Below, one piece after another: positions 9,198 to 16,198 of a stretch of 34,515 bases of DNA. The notes beneath the pieces are model-generated. The model ran no database searches. It was not told where the DNA came from and saw nothing but the letters and a program-made list of their open reading frames with translations. Numbering within the stretch: the stretch's first letter is position 1; each line of letters starts with the position of its first letter. The DNA lies in the NCBI RefSeq assembly GCF_018614525.1, contig NZ_JAGGOL010000003.1, positions 12,704 to 47,218 of the forward strand. The letters are read 5' to 3'. A program made the position numbers and the translations under genes. The DNA is from Streptomyces sp. ISL-11. Lineage in GTDB: Bacteria; Actinomycetota; Actinomycetes; Streptomycetales; Streptomycetaceae.

Positions 9198-10409
9198 ATG
9201 ACGCCCGCTGGACTCGCGTATCTCCCCACCACTCCCCCCACAGGCTGCCCCTTCGACCCGCCCGAGGGCCTGGTGCGGCTCCGCCGGGAGGAGCCCATAT
9301 CCAGGACCGCCCTGCCCGACGGCAGTTGGGCCTGGCTGGTCACCCGTCACCAGGACGCGCGCGCCGTCCTCGGTGACCTGCGGTTCAGCTCCGACACCAC
9401 CCGCCCGGGCTACCCGCTCAGCGGCATGACCGGCGGCACCCCCACGGCCGCCGACCGCGGCTTCATCCGCATGGACCCGCCCGAGCACAGCCGGCTGCGC
9501 CGCATGATCATGCGCGAGTTCACCGTCAAGCGGGTCGAGGAACTGCGCCCGGACCTCCAGCGGATCACCGACGAGCTGTGCGACGCGATGGAGCGCTCCC
9601 CCGAGCGGCCCGTCGACCTCGTGCGGGCGCTCGCGCTGCCGATGCCGTCGCGGGTGATCTGCGTGCTGCTGGGGGTGCCCGGCGCCGACCACGACCTCTT
9701 CCAGGGGTTCACCTCGCGGCTGTTCTCCCGCGAGGTGCCCGAGGACGTCAAGGCCGCGACCCGCGAGGAATTCAACGCCTATCTGGAGGAGTTGACGGCC
9801 GCCAAGGCCGCGGACCCCGGGGACGACATCCTCAGCCGGCTCATCACCGGCCACGAGGCGGCGGGCGAGCTGGCCCGCAAGGACGTGGCGACCTTCGGCG
9901 TCCTGCTGCTGATCGCCGGCCACGACACCACGGCCAACATGATCGGCCTGAGCGCCCTGTCCCTCATGGACGACCCGGAACTCTCCGGAACGCTGCGCCG
10001 CGACCCGTCCCTGCTGCCCGGCGCCGTCGAGGAGTTGCTGCGCTTCCACAGCATCATCCGCAACGGCCCGCGCCGCGTCGCCCTGGAGGACGTCGAGGTC
10101 GGCGGGCAGGTCATCCGGGCCCGCGAGGGGGTCATCGTCTCGGTGCCCGCCGCCAACCGCGACGAGGACGTCTTCGAGGACCCCGACCGCTTCGACATCC
10201 GGCGGCCCGGCGGCCGGCACCACCTGGCCTTCGGCTGGGGCGTCCACCAGTGCATCGGCCAGGCGCTGGCCCGCGCCGAACTGGAGATCGTCGTCGCGAC
10301 GCTGCTCCGCCGCTTCCCGCGCCTGCGGCCCGCCGTCCCGCTGGAGGACCTGCGCTTCCGCACGGACCAGGCGATCTACGGCTGCCACAGCCTGCCGGTG
10401 ACCTGGTAG
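9198..10409 (+). CDS. Class I cytochrome P450 (CYP105-like)
   Basis: This is a soluble heme monooxygenase of 403 aa, the normal size for actinobacterial P450s. Visible motifs are the I-helix oxygen-binding AGHDTT (240-245), the K-helix ExxR in EELLRF (Glu279, Arg282) and the heme loop FGWGVHQCIG with the ligand Cys352. The C-terminal LPVTW resembles the CYP105 family. No ferredoxin or reductase gene is adjacent, so electrons must come from partners elsewhere. It stands alone between divergent glnE and the displaced glnA2 terminus. Before the element arrived, its downstream neighbour would have been glnA2, reading toward it. The substrate is unknown. The start is well supported by AAGGAG seven bases upstream. 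Confidence 0.9.
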   Translation: MTPAGLAYLPTTPPTGCPFDPPEGLVRLRREEPISRTALPDGSWAWLVTRHQDARAVLGDLRFSSDTTRPGYPLSGMTGGTPTAADRGFIRMDPPEHSRLRRMIMREFTVKRVEELRPDLQRITDELCDAMERSPERPVDLVRALALPMPSRVICVLLGVPGADHDLFQGFTSRLFSREVPEDVKAATREEFNAYLEELTAAKAADPGDDILSRLITGHEAAGELARKDVATFGVLLLIAGHDTTANMIGLSALSLMDDPELSGTLRRDPSLLPGAVEELLRFHSIIRNGPRRVALEDVEVGGQVIRAREGVIVSVPAANRDEDVFEDPDRFDIRRPGGRHHLAFGWGVHQCIGQALARAELEIVVATLLRRFPRLRPAVPLEDLRFRTDQAIYGCHSLPVTW

Positions 10410-10414
10410 GGGTC

Positions 10415-10451
10415 CCGTACGGGCCGGCGGACACCCCGCCGGCCCGTACGG
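10415..10451. terminator. Perfect hairpin, original bidirectional terminator of P450 and glnA2
   Basis: Arms 10415-10430 and 10436-10451 are a perfect 16-bp inverted repeat around the loop ACACC. The hairpin starts six bases after the P450 stop and ends two bases before the stop codon of the displaced glnA2 terminus (reading on -). In the element-free chromosome it would have terminated both genes. Confidence 0.85.
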
Positions 10452-10452
10452 C

Positions 10453-10551
10453 CTACAGCACCGGCAGCATCTTCCGCAGCTCGAAGGCGGTGACCTCGGA
10501 GCGGTACTCCTCCCACTCCTGCTTCTTGTTGCGCAGGAACTTATGCTGCAT
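10453..10551 (-). pseudogene. Displaced 3' end of glnA2 left at the left attachment site
   Basis: Read on the minus strand, 10539-10453 encodes the last 28 residues of the glutamine-synthetase-like gene at 30014-31375 (FLRNKKQEWEEY to MLPVL) and then a TAG stop. The intact gene across the element ends in TAA. This is the original chromosomal 3' end, cut off by integration. By chance the element supplies an in-frame ATG at 10551, giving a 32-codon open frame (MQHK fused to the tail). I see no ribosome-binding site and do not think it is expressed. Confidence 0.85.
10454..10539. repeat. attL: attL: left copy of an 86-bp direct repeat
   Basis: The 86 bases are identical to 30015-30100. Identity ends at a C/T difference on the left (10453 versus 30014) and a C/G difference on the right (10540 versus 30101). 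The repeat is the coding 3' end of the glnA2-type gene including most of its stop codon. It is much longer than the 40-60 bp identity usual at tRNA attB sites. Confidence 0.93.
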
Positions 10552-11299
10552 GAAGCAGCCCTCGGATGACTCATGCCGAAACGTCAGTAACCTGCAACCG
10601 AGCGGTTGTCTGTGGTCGTTGATGGGCGATGGGAGCCGCCGTTCGACGGCCCCCAGACGGCCCGACTTCGGCGCACGTCCGTGCGATCACCCATGGCCGA
10701 AGTGATTGACCGCGGCTAACGGCTTGATCGGGCACGACTGTGGCGCGGGCGCCCTTCGCTCCCAACTGCTAGCTGGGACCGAGGCCAGGGCATCCTCAGC
10801 GGCCCGCGCCGTGGATGGTGGTGCTCGTACCAACCATCACGCCGTTCACCATGCTCGCACACTGTGTTGGCGGGGTGTGGGGCTGGTGCAGGGGCGTTCG
10901 CCTGGGTTCGTGGGCGGCTGACCGTCGGTGCGGGGATGGCTTCGCGTCTCGTCTGAACGGTCGCGAACGGGGCTGAATGAGACGGAAACTGAGACGGAAG
11001 CACGCCACTCAACTTCAGGACCTGAGCCGGTTTCCTTGAGGGCGAAGCAGACCAGCCCCATGGAGTGCGTGAGGGCCCTTCTGGACCTCAGCCGACGACA
11101 GCCAGCCAGGACGGCGGGCGCGCCGACCGACCACGCAGGCGTGTGCCTTGCTCCATCCCCACCGGCCTCAGCCACGTTGCCGGTTCCGTCGACCAGAGCA
11201 AGCCGCGACGGCCGGCTCGTGACGACGGCGCGGAACCCCCTCTAGCGTCGTCGAGCTTCTTTGTGGAACTCCTGCCACACGCGTCCGTTTGAGTCCAGA
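10540..11299. other. Gene-free left end of the element
   Basis: In about 760 bp I see no convincing gene; the open frames lack ribosome-binding sites and codon bias. Small structures are an inverted repeat CAACCG-AG-CGGTTG (10595-10608), a 12-bp-spaced direct repeat TGAGACGGAA (10978-10987 and 10990-10999) and a GCTGC/GCAGC mini-hairpin just inside attL (10545-10559). It may hold integrase arm sites or a decayed gene. A promoter for the cargo genes lies at its right end. Confidence 0.5.
11219..11248 (+). promoter_or_regulatory. Possible promoter of the cargo module
   Basis: GTGACG (11219-11224) and TAGCGT (11243-11248) are separated by 18 bp and resemble a vegetative Streptomyces promoter. 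The spacing to the 2TM gene start fits a short leader. This is pattern matching only. Confidence 0.35.
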
Positions 11300-11623
11300 A
11301 TGACCTGCATGACACCGCAGCAGCGACGCAGGGCGTTGTGGATCACCAGTGCAGTGATCGGAGTTACATTGGTGGGCTTGGGCGCCTATTTCATTCACAT
11401 CGGCCTGAATCGTTCAAGTAGCATTTCTGGTGTGCTCGGGTTCTTTGTTTCCGCAGCCGGGCTCGCCATTTCGATCTTCTCCCTGATTCAGACACGTCCA
11501 AACCAGCAAGGAACTTCGCCTCGATCTGTTCGAATGAGTCAGCAGAGCGGCGCTAATTCTATAAATTTGCAGTCGGGTGGCGACATGAACCTTGGCGACA
11601 GTAACCAGCTTGGCGGATCGTGA
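11300..11623 (+). CDS. Small two-helix membrane protein with a polar GD-rich tail (cargo gene 1)
   Basis: I do not recognise a named family. The protein has about 107 aa from the ATG at 11300 (104 from the ATG at 11309; a TTG at 11261 is also possible, and none has a clear ribosome-binding site). A basic start (QQRRRALW) is followed by two hydrophobic helices (about residues 12-34 and 42-63) joined by a short loop. The cytosolic tail contains SGANSINLQSGGDMNLG. That tail resembles the GDGSQLVQAQ motif at the start of the next gene's product. Codon use is clearly lower in GC than that of the neighbours. The stop is one base before the next start, so the two genes form a tight pair. A membrane anchor or effector for the second protein is an inference. 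Confidence 0.7.
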   Translation: MTCMTPQQRRRALWITSAVIGVTLVGLGAYFIHIGLNRSSSISGVLGFFVSAAGLAISIFSLIQTRPNQQGTSPRSVRMSQQSGANSINLQSGGDMNLGDSNQLGGS

Positions 11624-11624
11624 T

Positions 11625-12674
11625 ATGGCATGGCTGAGACAGAGGGCCGGAGATGGGTCCCAGCTCGTCCAAGCGCAAACTGTAAATTACGGAATCAGCG
11701 TCCAAGACGCAGAGCACATCTGCTTGAGGCTGATGAAAGAATACCTTGAGCGTTATTCTCAAGAAGCTTTCGAGGTCGCTGGCAAGCGCGTAGAAGAGTT
11801 TGCCGTAAATTACCTCAGTGAACTAAACAAGCAAGCGCCTGAAGCAATCTCCAACCTAAAAGACCCTGGAGTTCAGTCCGCCGTTCTGGATGCGGAGATG
11901 GGTTACGCCAAGAGTGGTGACGAAGAGCTTGGCGAAGTCCTTGTAGAAATGCTCGTGGCGAGGACCCTTGAGACCGAGCGAAATGTGAAGCAACTGGCGC
12001 TAAACGAAGGAATTGCGGTAGCGCAGAGACTTACCTCAAAGCACCTTGCGGCACTCTCCCTGATCTTCTTCTTCAAGAATGTTCAGGTGAACCCCCCTAC
12101 GGCAGAGTCTTTCCTAGAGAGAGTGAAGGTCCTACTGCGTCCCATGTGTGCCGATTTCGGAAGCTTTACAGAATCGGATAGCCAGTATTTGATAGCGACC
12201 GGTTGCGCCGTTCGCTCCATCGGCACAATTTCATGGCAATCGATTATGAAGCAGCGTTACCCGGGTCTTTATTTCCGAGGCTTCCGGCCGGAAGAGACTC
12301 CTTCCGTGGCGGAAATCCTCGGCAGCTTGGAAAATCCAAGTTCAGCAGCTGTTCTATTTGGACCGGCAGGAGATGGACTTCTTAAGGTCAATGCAGTCAG
12401 CGAGGAGGGTGCTAAAGTCCTTGGCGCGGCAGTTGGCCTGACGGAAATCGCCCCTTTGGTCGAACTCATGAAGCACAATCCGATTCCCGATGCCGAGATC
12501 GCTGAATCCGTGATGCGCGATATACCAGAGCTCTCAGATTTTCTTGAGGCTTGGCCAGTTTTGGGGCTTGGCGGTCTTGATGTATCACTGACGGGAATCG
12601 CTGTGGCGTATGCTAATTTTAAGAGACTCACAAAGGGAGCTTTTAACGCGAAGATCGATGTGTGGATTAGCTAA
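11625..12674 (+). CDS. LPO_1073/Vpar_1526-like protein of unknown function (cargo gene 2)
   Basis: The 349-aa protein from the ATG at 11625 resembles, from memory, the family catalogued as LPO_1073/Vpar_1526. It starts with the GDGSQLVQAQTVNYGIS motif, then a helical segment (EYLERYSQEAFEVAGKR, FAVNYLSELN), a conserved core (LKDPGVQSAVLDAEMGY, SGDEELGEVLVEMLVART) and LTSKHLAALSLIFFFKN. No signal peptide or clear catalytic motif is visible. The function is unknown; such genes are scattered on mobile DNA, which fits a defence or conflict role but does not prove one. GC is near half, far below the neighbours, and the codon pattern is foreign. None of its many leucines uses TTA. An upstream TTG start at 11592 would overlap the 2TM gene and is less likely. 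Confidence 0.75.
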   Translation: MAWLRQRAGDGSQLVQAQTVNYGISVQDAEHICLRLMKEYLERYSQEAFEVAGKRVEEFAVNYLSELNKQAPEAISNLKDPGVQSAVLDAEMGYAKSGDEELGEVLVEMLVARTLETERNVKQLALNEGIAVAQRLTSKHLAALSLIFFFKNVQVNPPTAESFLERVKVLLRPMCADFGSFTESDSQYLIATGCAVRSIGTISWQSIMKQRYPGLYFRGFRPEETPSVAEILGSLENPSSAAVLFGPAGDGLLKVNAVSEEGAKVLGAAVGLTEIAPLVELMKHNPIPDAEIAESVMRDIPELSDFLEAWPVLGLGGLDVSLTGIAVAYANFKRLTKGAFNAKIDVWIS

Positions 12675-12787
12675 GGATCGACAGAGAAGTGTTTGGCTAA
12701 ACCTTTGGGCGAGTGATCACGACCCCGTAAGCTCACTACAGTGCCCCGGGCACCCTTTGGACCTGCCCGGTGCGCACGGTCTACCCC

Positions 12788-12886
12788 CTCTCACGCATCA
12801 GGCGGCTGATTGCTGAGAGCGCGGCGCGGGTGCCGGCCGGGCTGGAGCGGGGCGGAGGCAGGACAGGCCCGGCCGGGGGCCGGGCC
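12788..12886 (+). terminator. Two hairpins downstream of the cargo module
   Basis: A nested hairpin at 12788-12819 pairs CTCTCA with TGAGAG and, inside it, ATCAG with CTGAT. A second, very GC-rich hairpin has 9-bp arms at 12866-12874 and 12878-12886 around a GGG loop. They separate the cargo pair (stop at 12674) from the gntR promoter and should insulate the two units. No gene is visible in 12675-13053. Confidence 0.55.
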
Positions 12887-12910
12887 GCGCGGGGAGCGGA
12901 GCGAGCCGCC

Positions 12911-12939
12911 TTGATGAACTAGGGAAACTTGTAACAGAT
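12911..12939 (+). promoter_or_regulatory. Possible promoter/operator of the gntR-type gene
   Basis: After the GC-rich hairpin an AT-rich stretch begins with TTGATG (12911-12916), followed by AACTAGGGAAACTTGTAACA. A -10 near TAACAG or ACAGAT is possible. The distance to the GTG at 13054 leaves a leader of about 110 nt. The region is a plausible site for autoregulation by the GntR protein. Confidence 0.35.
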
Positions 12940-13053
12940 CCTCGCCAGGTGGTCTTCGCTGCAGGCACTCCGGCGTGTGAGCGGGCCGTGCGAAGCTGGA
13001 GCGAGCGAGCGCCGCCGGGAGGTCGCCGCCCAGAGCGAGGAAGAGGGGGTCCT

Positions 13054-13500
13054 GTGCCGCAGGTCAGTCCGCGGGGGACGTACTTGCAGATCTCTGAGTC
13101 CCTGCGACAGAAGATCGCAAAGGGCAAGATCAGTGAGGCGTTGCCCTCTGAGGCCGAGCTGATGCGCACGTACGGTGTCGGGCGTTCCACGGTCGGGCGG
13201 GCTCTGAAGGCTCTGAAGGCGGACGGGGTGATCGAGTCCGTGCAGGGTGCCGGCTGGTACGTGACTGGGACCGGCGACCGGCGGCCGCTCGTCGACAAGG
13301 TGACGGATCTGCTGCGGGTCGAAGGCGCTGCCGTTGGCGACACCTTCCCCTCCGAGAGTGAGCTGTGCGAGCGGTTCAGCGTCTCCCGGACCGCGGTTCG
13401 CTCGGCAATCGCGCAGTTGGAGGGCCGCGGGCTCATCGTGATGGGCCCGAACCGCCGGCGACAGGTTCGCGCCCTGCCTGGTGACAGCGGCACCTCGTAG
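13054..13500 (+). CDS. GntR-family regulator made of two tandem winged helices
   Basis: This 148-aa DNA-binding protein probably represses element transfer, as KorSA does in pSAM2. The first GntR winged helix spans about residues 5-70 (YLQISESLRQKIAKG, LPSEAELMRTYGVGRSTV). A second spans about 75-140 (VTDLLRVEGAAVGDTFPSES, ELCERFSVSRTAVRSAIAQL). There is no room for an effector-binding domain, so it may sense nothing directly or act through a partner. The GTG at 13054 places the start just before the first domain and has a purine-rich stretch (GAGGAAGAGGGGG) upstream. An open frame to 12949 has no family support. The HD gene follows after 11 bp. Confidence 0.85.
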   Translation: MPQVSPRGTYLQISESLRQKIAKGKISEALPSEAELMRTYGVGRSTVGRALKALKADGVIESVQGAGWYVTGTGDRRPLVDKVTDLLRVEGAAVGDTFPSESELCERFSVSRTAVRSAIAQLEGRGLIVMGPNRRRQVRALPGDSGTS

Positions 13501-13511
13501 CCTTTGTTCCT

Positions 13512-14081
13512 ATGGGTCTTACTGAGCGCGCCTACGGCCTCGCCGAGTCACTCCTGTCCGAACCGCTTCCGCGTCGCTGGTCGCACTCTCTCGGGGTGGC
13601 TGAGCGGGCTCGTTCCCTTGAGCCGATCCTGGGGCAGGAGTCTGCGCTGATGGAGGCGGCTGCTGTTCTTCATGACATCGGCTACTCGCCTCAGATCGCC
13701 TCCACCGGCTTTCACCCGCTCGACGGCGCCAGGTTCCTCCGTGATCAAGAGGGCATGGACGATCGGATCGTGCGTCTCGTGGCCCATCACTCGTGTGCGC
13801 TGCTGGAAGCCGAGGAGCGGGGCCTCCGCGAGGAGCTGGAGACGGAGTTCGCGCTGGAGCGCCCGGAGCTGGTGGACGCGCTGCTCTTCTGCGACATGAC
13901 CACGACCCCTGACGGCGGTTGTACGAACTCGAAGGCCCGGGTTTCCGAGATCGTCGGGCGGTACGGACCCGACACCATCGTGGGTCGCTTCATTCAGCGC
14001 GCCGCCCCCGAGATCCATGCGGCCGTACGTCGAGTCGAAGGGCGACTCAGCGCGGCGCAGGAAGCCTCTCAGCCGATATAG
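13512..14081 (+). CDS. HD-domain metal-dependent phosphohydrolase (AICE mdp type)
   Basis: The 189-aa HD-superfamily protein has His25 in RWSHSLGVA, the His54-Asp55 pair in LHDIGYSP, His92-His93 in VAHHSCAL and a later Asp in LLFCDMTT. The metal-binding set therefore looks complete. Proteins of this type occur beside korSA-like and Nudix genes in many AICEs (called mdp there). Their substrate is unknown, and a nucleotide or signalling nucleotide is a guess. The start lies 11 bp after the GntR stop, so the two are probably co-transcribed. Its 3' end overlaps the convergent Nudix gene by 13 bp. No strong ribosome-binding site precedes the ATG. Confidence 0.85.
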   Translation: MGLTERAYGLAESLLSEPLPRRWSHSLGVAERARSLEPILGQESALMEAAAVLHDIGYSPQIASTGFHPLDGARFLRDQEGMDDRIVRLVAHHSCALLEAEERGLREELETEFALERPELVDALLFCDMTTTPDGGCTNSKARVSEIVGRYGPDTIVGRFIQRAAPEIHAAVRRVEGRLSAAQEASQPI

Positions 14082-14542
14082 GGCGCCCCGCGCGACTCGT
14101 CCAGTCCGTGAGCGATGCGGAGCCGCATCGACGGGTGGATGTCGAGCTTGTCGAGGTCCGCTGGGGAGACCCAGCGGACCTCTTTCGATTCGGAGCTGGT
14201 GCGGAGCGTGCCGGCGACGGGGCGGGCGTGGAAGCAGATGGAGAACTGCTGGCGGACCTCGCCATCGTCGTACGCCATGACGTGTTCCGGATCGGTGTAG
14301 AGACCGACGATGCCCTCGACGGTCACCGAGATGCCGGTTTCCTCTGCGACCTCGCGCACGACCGTCTGGGCGACGCTCTCGCCGACGTCGTGCCCACCAC
14401 CCGGAAGGGCCCACAGGTCGTTGTCCGTCTTGTGGATGAGCAGGATGTTTCCTTGCCCGTTGCGGACGACGGCCGTGACGGACGGTACGACCGAGTTGGC
14501 TGCGGGGGCGTGCGGGTCGCGGAAGTAGTCGATTCGGCTCAT
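14069..14542 (-). CDS. Nudix hydrolase (AICE nud / Pif type)
   Basis: The 157-aa Nudix protein has an intact Nudix box at residues 49-71 (GGHDVGE, then REVAEETGI). The metal-binding glutamates are present, so hydrolysis of a nucleoside diphosphate derivative is possible. In pSAM2 a Nudix protein (Pif) gives transfer immunity between donors. By analogy and position this gene could do the same, but that is inference. Its ATG overlaps the stop of the XRE gene (ATGA at 14539-14542 on -), so it is the second gene of a leftward pair. Its end runs 13 bp into the convergent HD gene. Confidence 0.88.
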   Translation of the reverse strand: MSRIDYFRDPHAPAANSVVPSVTAVVRNGQGNILLIHKTDNDLWALPGGGHDVGESVAQTVVREVAEETGISVTVEGIVGLYTDPEHVMAYDDGEVRQQFSICFHARPVAGTLRTSSESKEVRWVSPADLDKLDIHPSMRLRIAHGLDESRGAPYIG

Positions 14543-15309
14543 GCTGTGACGCCTTCGTAGTCGGTGGGCGAAGTGATCGCACGGGCGCTCTCCCAGACGC
14601 GTTCCATGCTCTCGGCGTAGGTATCGAAGAGCTCACCGCCCGGGACCCGCTGAAGGTGGAGGACGGGCGCCATGTAGGCACCGACGCCGTAGACGTGTCC
14701 GTTCGCCAACAGCTCGTTGTCGGCGCGGTAGATGGAGTTGTAGAGCGTCGTGTCGTGAAGCCTGAACTCCACGTTGGGCAGGGCGAATAACGGCCCGTAG
14801 TTCAGCAGCGCGTTGCGAATCTTGGCTGCCATGGCAGACCCGATGCCTTCGTCGTCACCTCGTACGGCTACGGCCGTACTGCTCGGGTCGCCCATCATGA
14901 AGCGCACGGGCACGCCGGCGGCTGACTTTTCCCGTACGAGCCGGTGGAACCGCGGGTCCTCGGTCAGCCAGAACCCCGAGTACACGAGGATGTCGAAGTG
15001 CGTCGTCGACTCGGCGTAGAGCTGCGTCCATGCCTCTGAAGGCACGACGGAGCGGTGGGGGTAGATCTTCAAGACCTCTGAGTCGCTGGACGCTGTCACC
15101 TCGGCGGATGTCCGCTCCTCCGGCCAGAGGTAGGAGACTTCATGCCGCAGTAATGAGGCGGCCGCGTACTGAAATCGCCGGTACGGCTTGCGGTTCGGCT
15201 CCGAGGTCCAGCGCTCAACCGTCTTCGGGGAAACCCCGAGGCGCCCCGCGACCTGGTCGAGCGTGAGACCGCTCGCCACAATCGCCCCACGTAAGCGCTC
15301 ATTTGCCAT
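14539..15309 (-). CDS. XRE-type regulator with a C-terminal domain seen in AICE control regions
   Basis: The 256-aa protein begins with a helix-turn-helix (LTLDQVAGRLGVSPKTVERW, about residues 15-36). After a linker it has an alpha/beta domain (HFDILVYSGFW, VPVRFMMGDPSS, VEFRLHDTTLYNSIYRAD) that looks distantly like a phospholipase-D-type fold without clear HKD motifs. It is probably a transcriptional regulator of this control block. GGGGAGG sits 7 bp before the ATG. It is coupled to the Nudix gene by a 4-base overlap. Codons 53 and 174 are TTA, so its translation should depend on bldA tRNA. Frames extending to 16011 are not supported. Confidence 0.8.
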   Translation of the reverse strand: MANERLRGAIVASGLTLDQVAGRLGVSPKTVERWTSEPNRKPYRRFQYAAASLLRHEVSYLWPEERTSAEVTASSDSEVLKIYPHRSVVPSEAWTQLYAESTTHFDILVYSGFWLTEDPRFHRLVREKSAAGVPVRFMMGDPSSTAVAVRGDDEGIGSAMAAKIRNALLNYGPLFALPNVEFRLHDTTLYNSIYRADNELLANGHVYGVGAYMAPVLHLQRVPGGELFDTYAESMERVWESARAITSPTDYEGVTA

Positions 15310-15323
15310 ACGACCTCCCCTGT

Positions 15324-15361
15324 CTGGGACGTCCTGGGACGACTTCGACTGTAGCGAGTCG
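15324..15361 (-). promoter_or_regulatory. Repeats just upstream of the XRE gene, possible autoregulatory operator
   Basis: A direct repeat CTGGGACG (15324-15331 and 15334-15341) has a 10-bp period, so both copies face the same side of the helix. Next to it is a small inverted repeat CGACT/AGTCG (15346-15361). They lie 15-52 bp before the XRE start codon, where a repressor would act. Confidence 0.35.
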
Positions 15362-15499
15362 GGTGCAAGTCGTACATGCGCGGAGTCCAACGTCCTCGGT
15401 CTCATTGCCATGCTGGTCGTGTCGCTGATCGAGGCGGGACGCGGCACGTCGAGGAAACCAAGGGTTGACGACGGCGTCGCGTTCTGCCACCTTGAGAGG

Positions 15500-15512
15500 C
15501 ATGTAATACATG
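15500..15512. promoter_or_regulatory. 13-bp palindrome, probable GntR-family operator
   Basis: CATGTAATACATG is a perfect palindrome around a central A. It sits in an AT-rich patch between the divergent XRE gene and the rightward transfer operon, downstream of a TTGACG hexamer (15465-15470). The GTnnTnnAC-like core suits HutC-type GntR proteins. I infer that the tandem-wHTH regulator at 13054 binds here, as KorSA does in pSAM2. Confidence 0.45.
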
Positions 15513-16198
15513 CATCGCTTCGGTGATGTGGACGTGCAGTGCTCGCGCCCGGAATCCCGCGCCACGGGACGAAGGAAGCGTCCGTTCCTTGAGAACTGAA
15601 CAGTGTGCCGCCCCAGCCGCCTGCACATGGGTGGTCGATGGGGCCCACCTCCGGCCCAGCAGTACCGGGCCTGGGAGGACGCCTCCAACCCTCGCAAGGT
15701 TCGGGAGGTCGCCCGGAGCGATCCGGGCCACAGGACGCTGCCCCCTGTACAGGCGGCCCGGGGCCACTGACCTCCCCGGGGTGAAAAAGGAGCGCTGCCC
15801 ACTGGCTTTCGGGAGTGGGCGGGGGTCGTCGCTGCTCCGGCCCTCTGGCCGGCGGTATCTGACGGCTAAGGATCACCCGAGATCCGAACCGCTGAAGGGG
15901 CCCCATGGGTCGCCGACATACGCGGGCGCCACCGTGGTGGACCGGCACGGTGGCGCCGCTCAGCAATCCGTTCGCGAGCAACAAGACCTCGCCGCGAACA
16001 ACCGGTCCCATTCGATCGCACCGCGGCGGCTCGCTGCGGCCGGTTGCCTCCTCTGCCCGTCCGGCGCTCTTTCGCGCTGTACGGGCGGGGTTGAGGGGAG
16101 CCGGAGCCTGTTCTGGTTCTCAACGGCGCGCGGCCCCGGTGGGCAAACACCGGGACCGCTTCGGGCCGTTCCCGCCTGGATGAGAGGCATCACGACCC
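15513..16198 (+). other. Long structured leader upstream of the transfer operon
   Basis: About 690 bp separate the palindrome from the first clear gene. The stretch folds into several hairpins on paper: 15649-15678 (two 5-bp helices with a bulge), and an 8-bp helix between 15703-15710 and 15769-15776 that encloses CCCGG/CCGGG (about 15712-15727) and the palindrome CCTGTACAGG. A GCCCAC/GTGGGC hairpin follows at about 15797-15820. A 92-codon frame (15905-16183) with GAAGGGG before its ATG has weak codon bias; I do not call it a gene. The segment may be an untranslated regulatory leader. Confidence 0.45.
15584..15608 (+). promoter_or_regulatory. rRNA-leader-like boxA element
   Basis: The segment contains GTTCCTTGAGAACTGAACAG, closely resembling the CTTTGAGAACTG-type boxA found in actinobacterial rRNA leaders and 16S-23S spacers, which directs Nus-factor antitermination. 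Here it lies about 70-100 bp after the probable promoter and before the hairpins of the leader. The resemblance is from memory; no alignment was run. Confidence 0.4.

Noticed and set aside
10454..10539. tRNA gene at the attachment site, as expected for an AICE
   Set aside because: The repeat translates exactly to the end of the glnA2 product, and no cloverleaf can be formed at either end.
10706..11245. Several open frames of 70-110 codons on both strands in the left end of the element
   Set aside because: No ribosome-binding sites, no codon bias and no domain. Frames of this size are expected by chance at this GC.
11592..11624. Upstream TTG start for the LPO_1073-like gene
   Set aside because: It would overlap the end of the 2TM gene. 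The ATG at 11625 follows the stop directly and begins just before the conserved motif.
15905..16183. 92-codon open frame in the transfer-operon leader with GAAGGGG before its ATG
   Set aside because: Third-position GC is clearly below that of the neighbouring genes, there is no recognisable domain, and it overlaps predicted hairpins. It could be a leader peptide, but support is too weak to call it.
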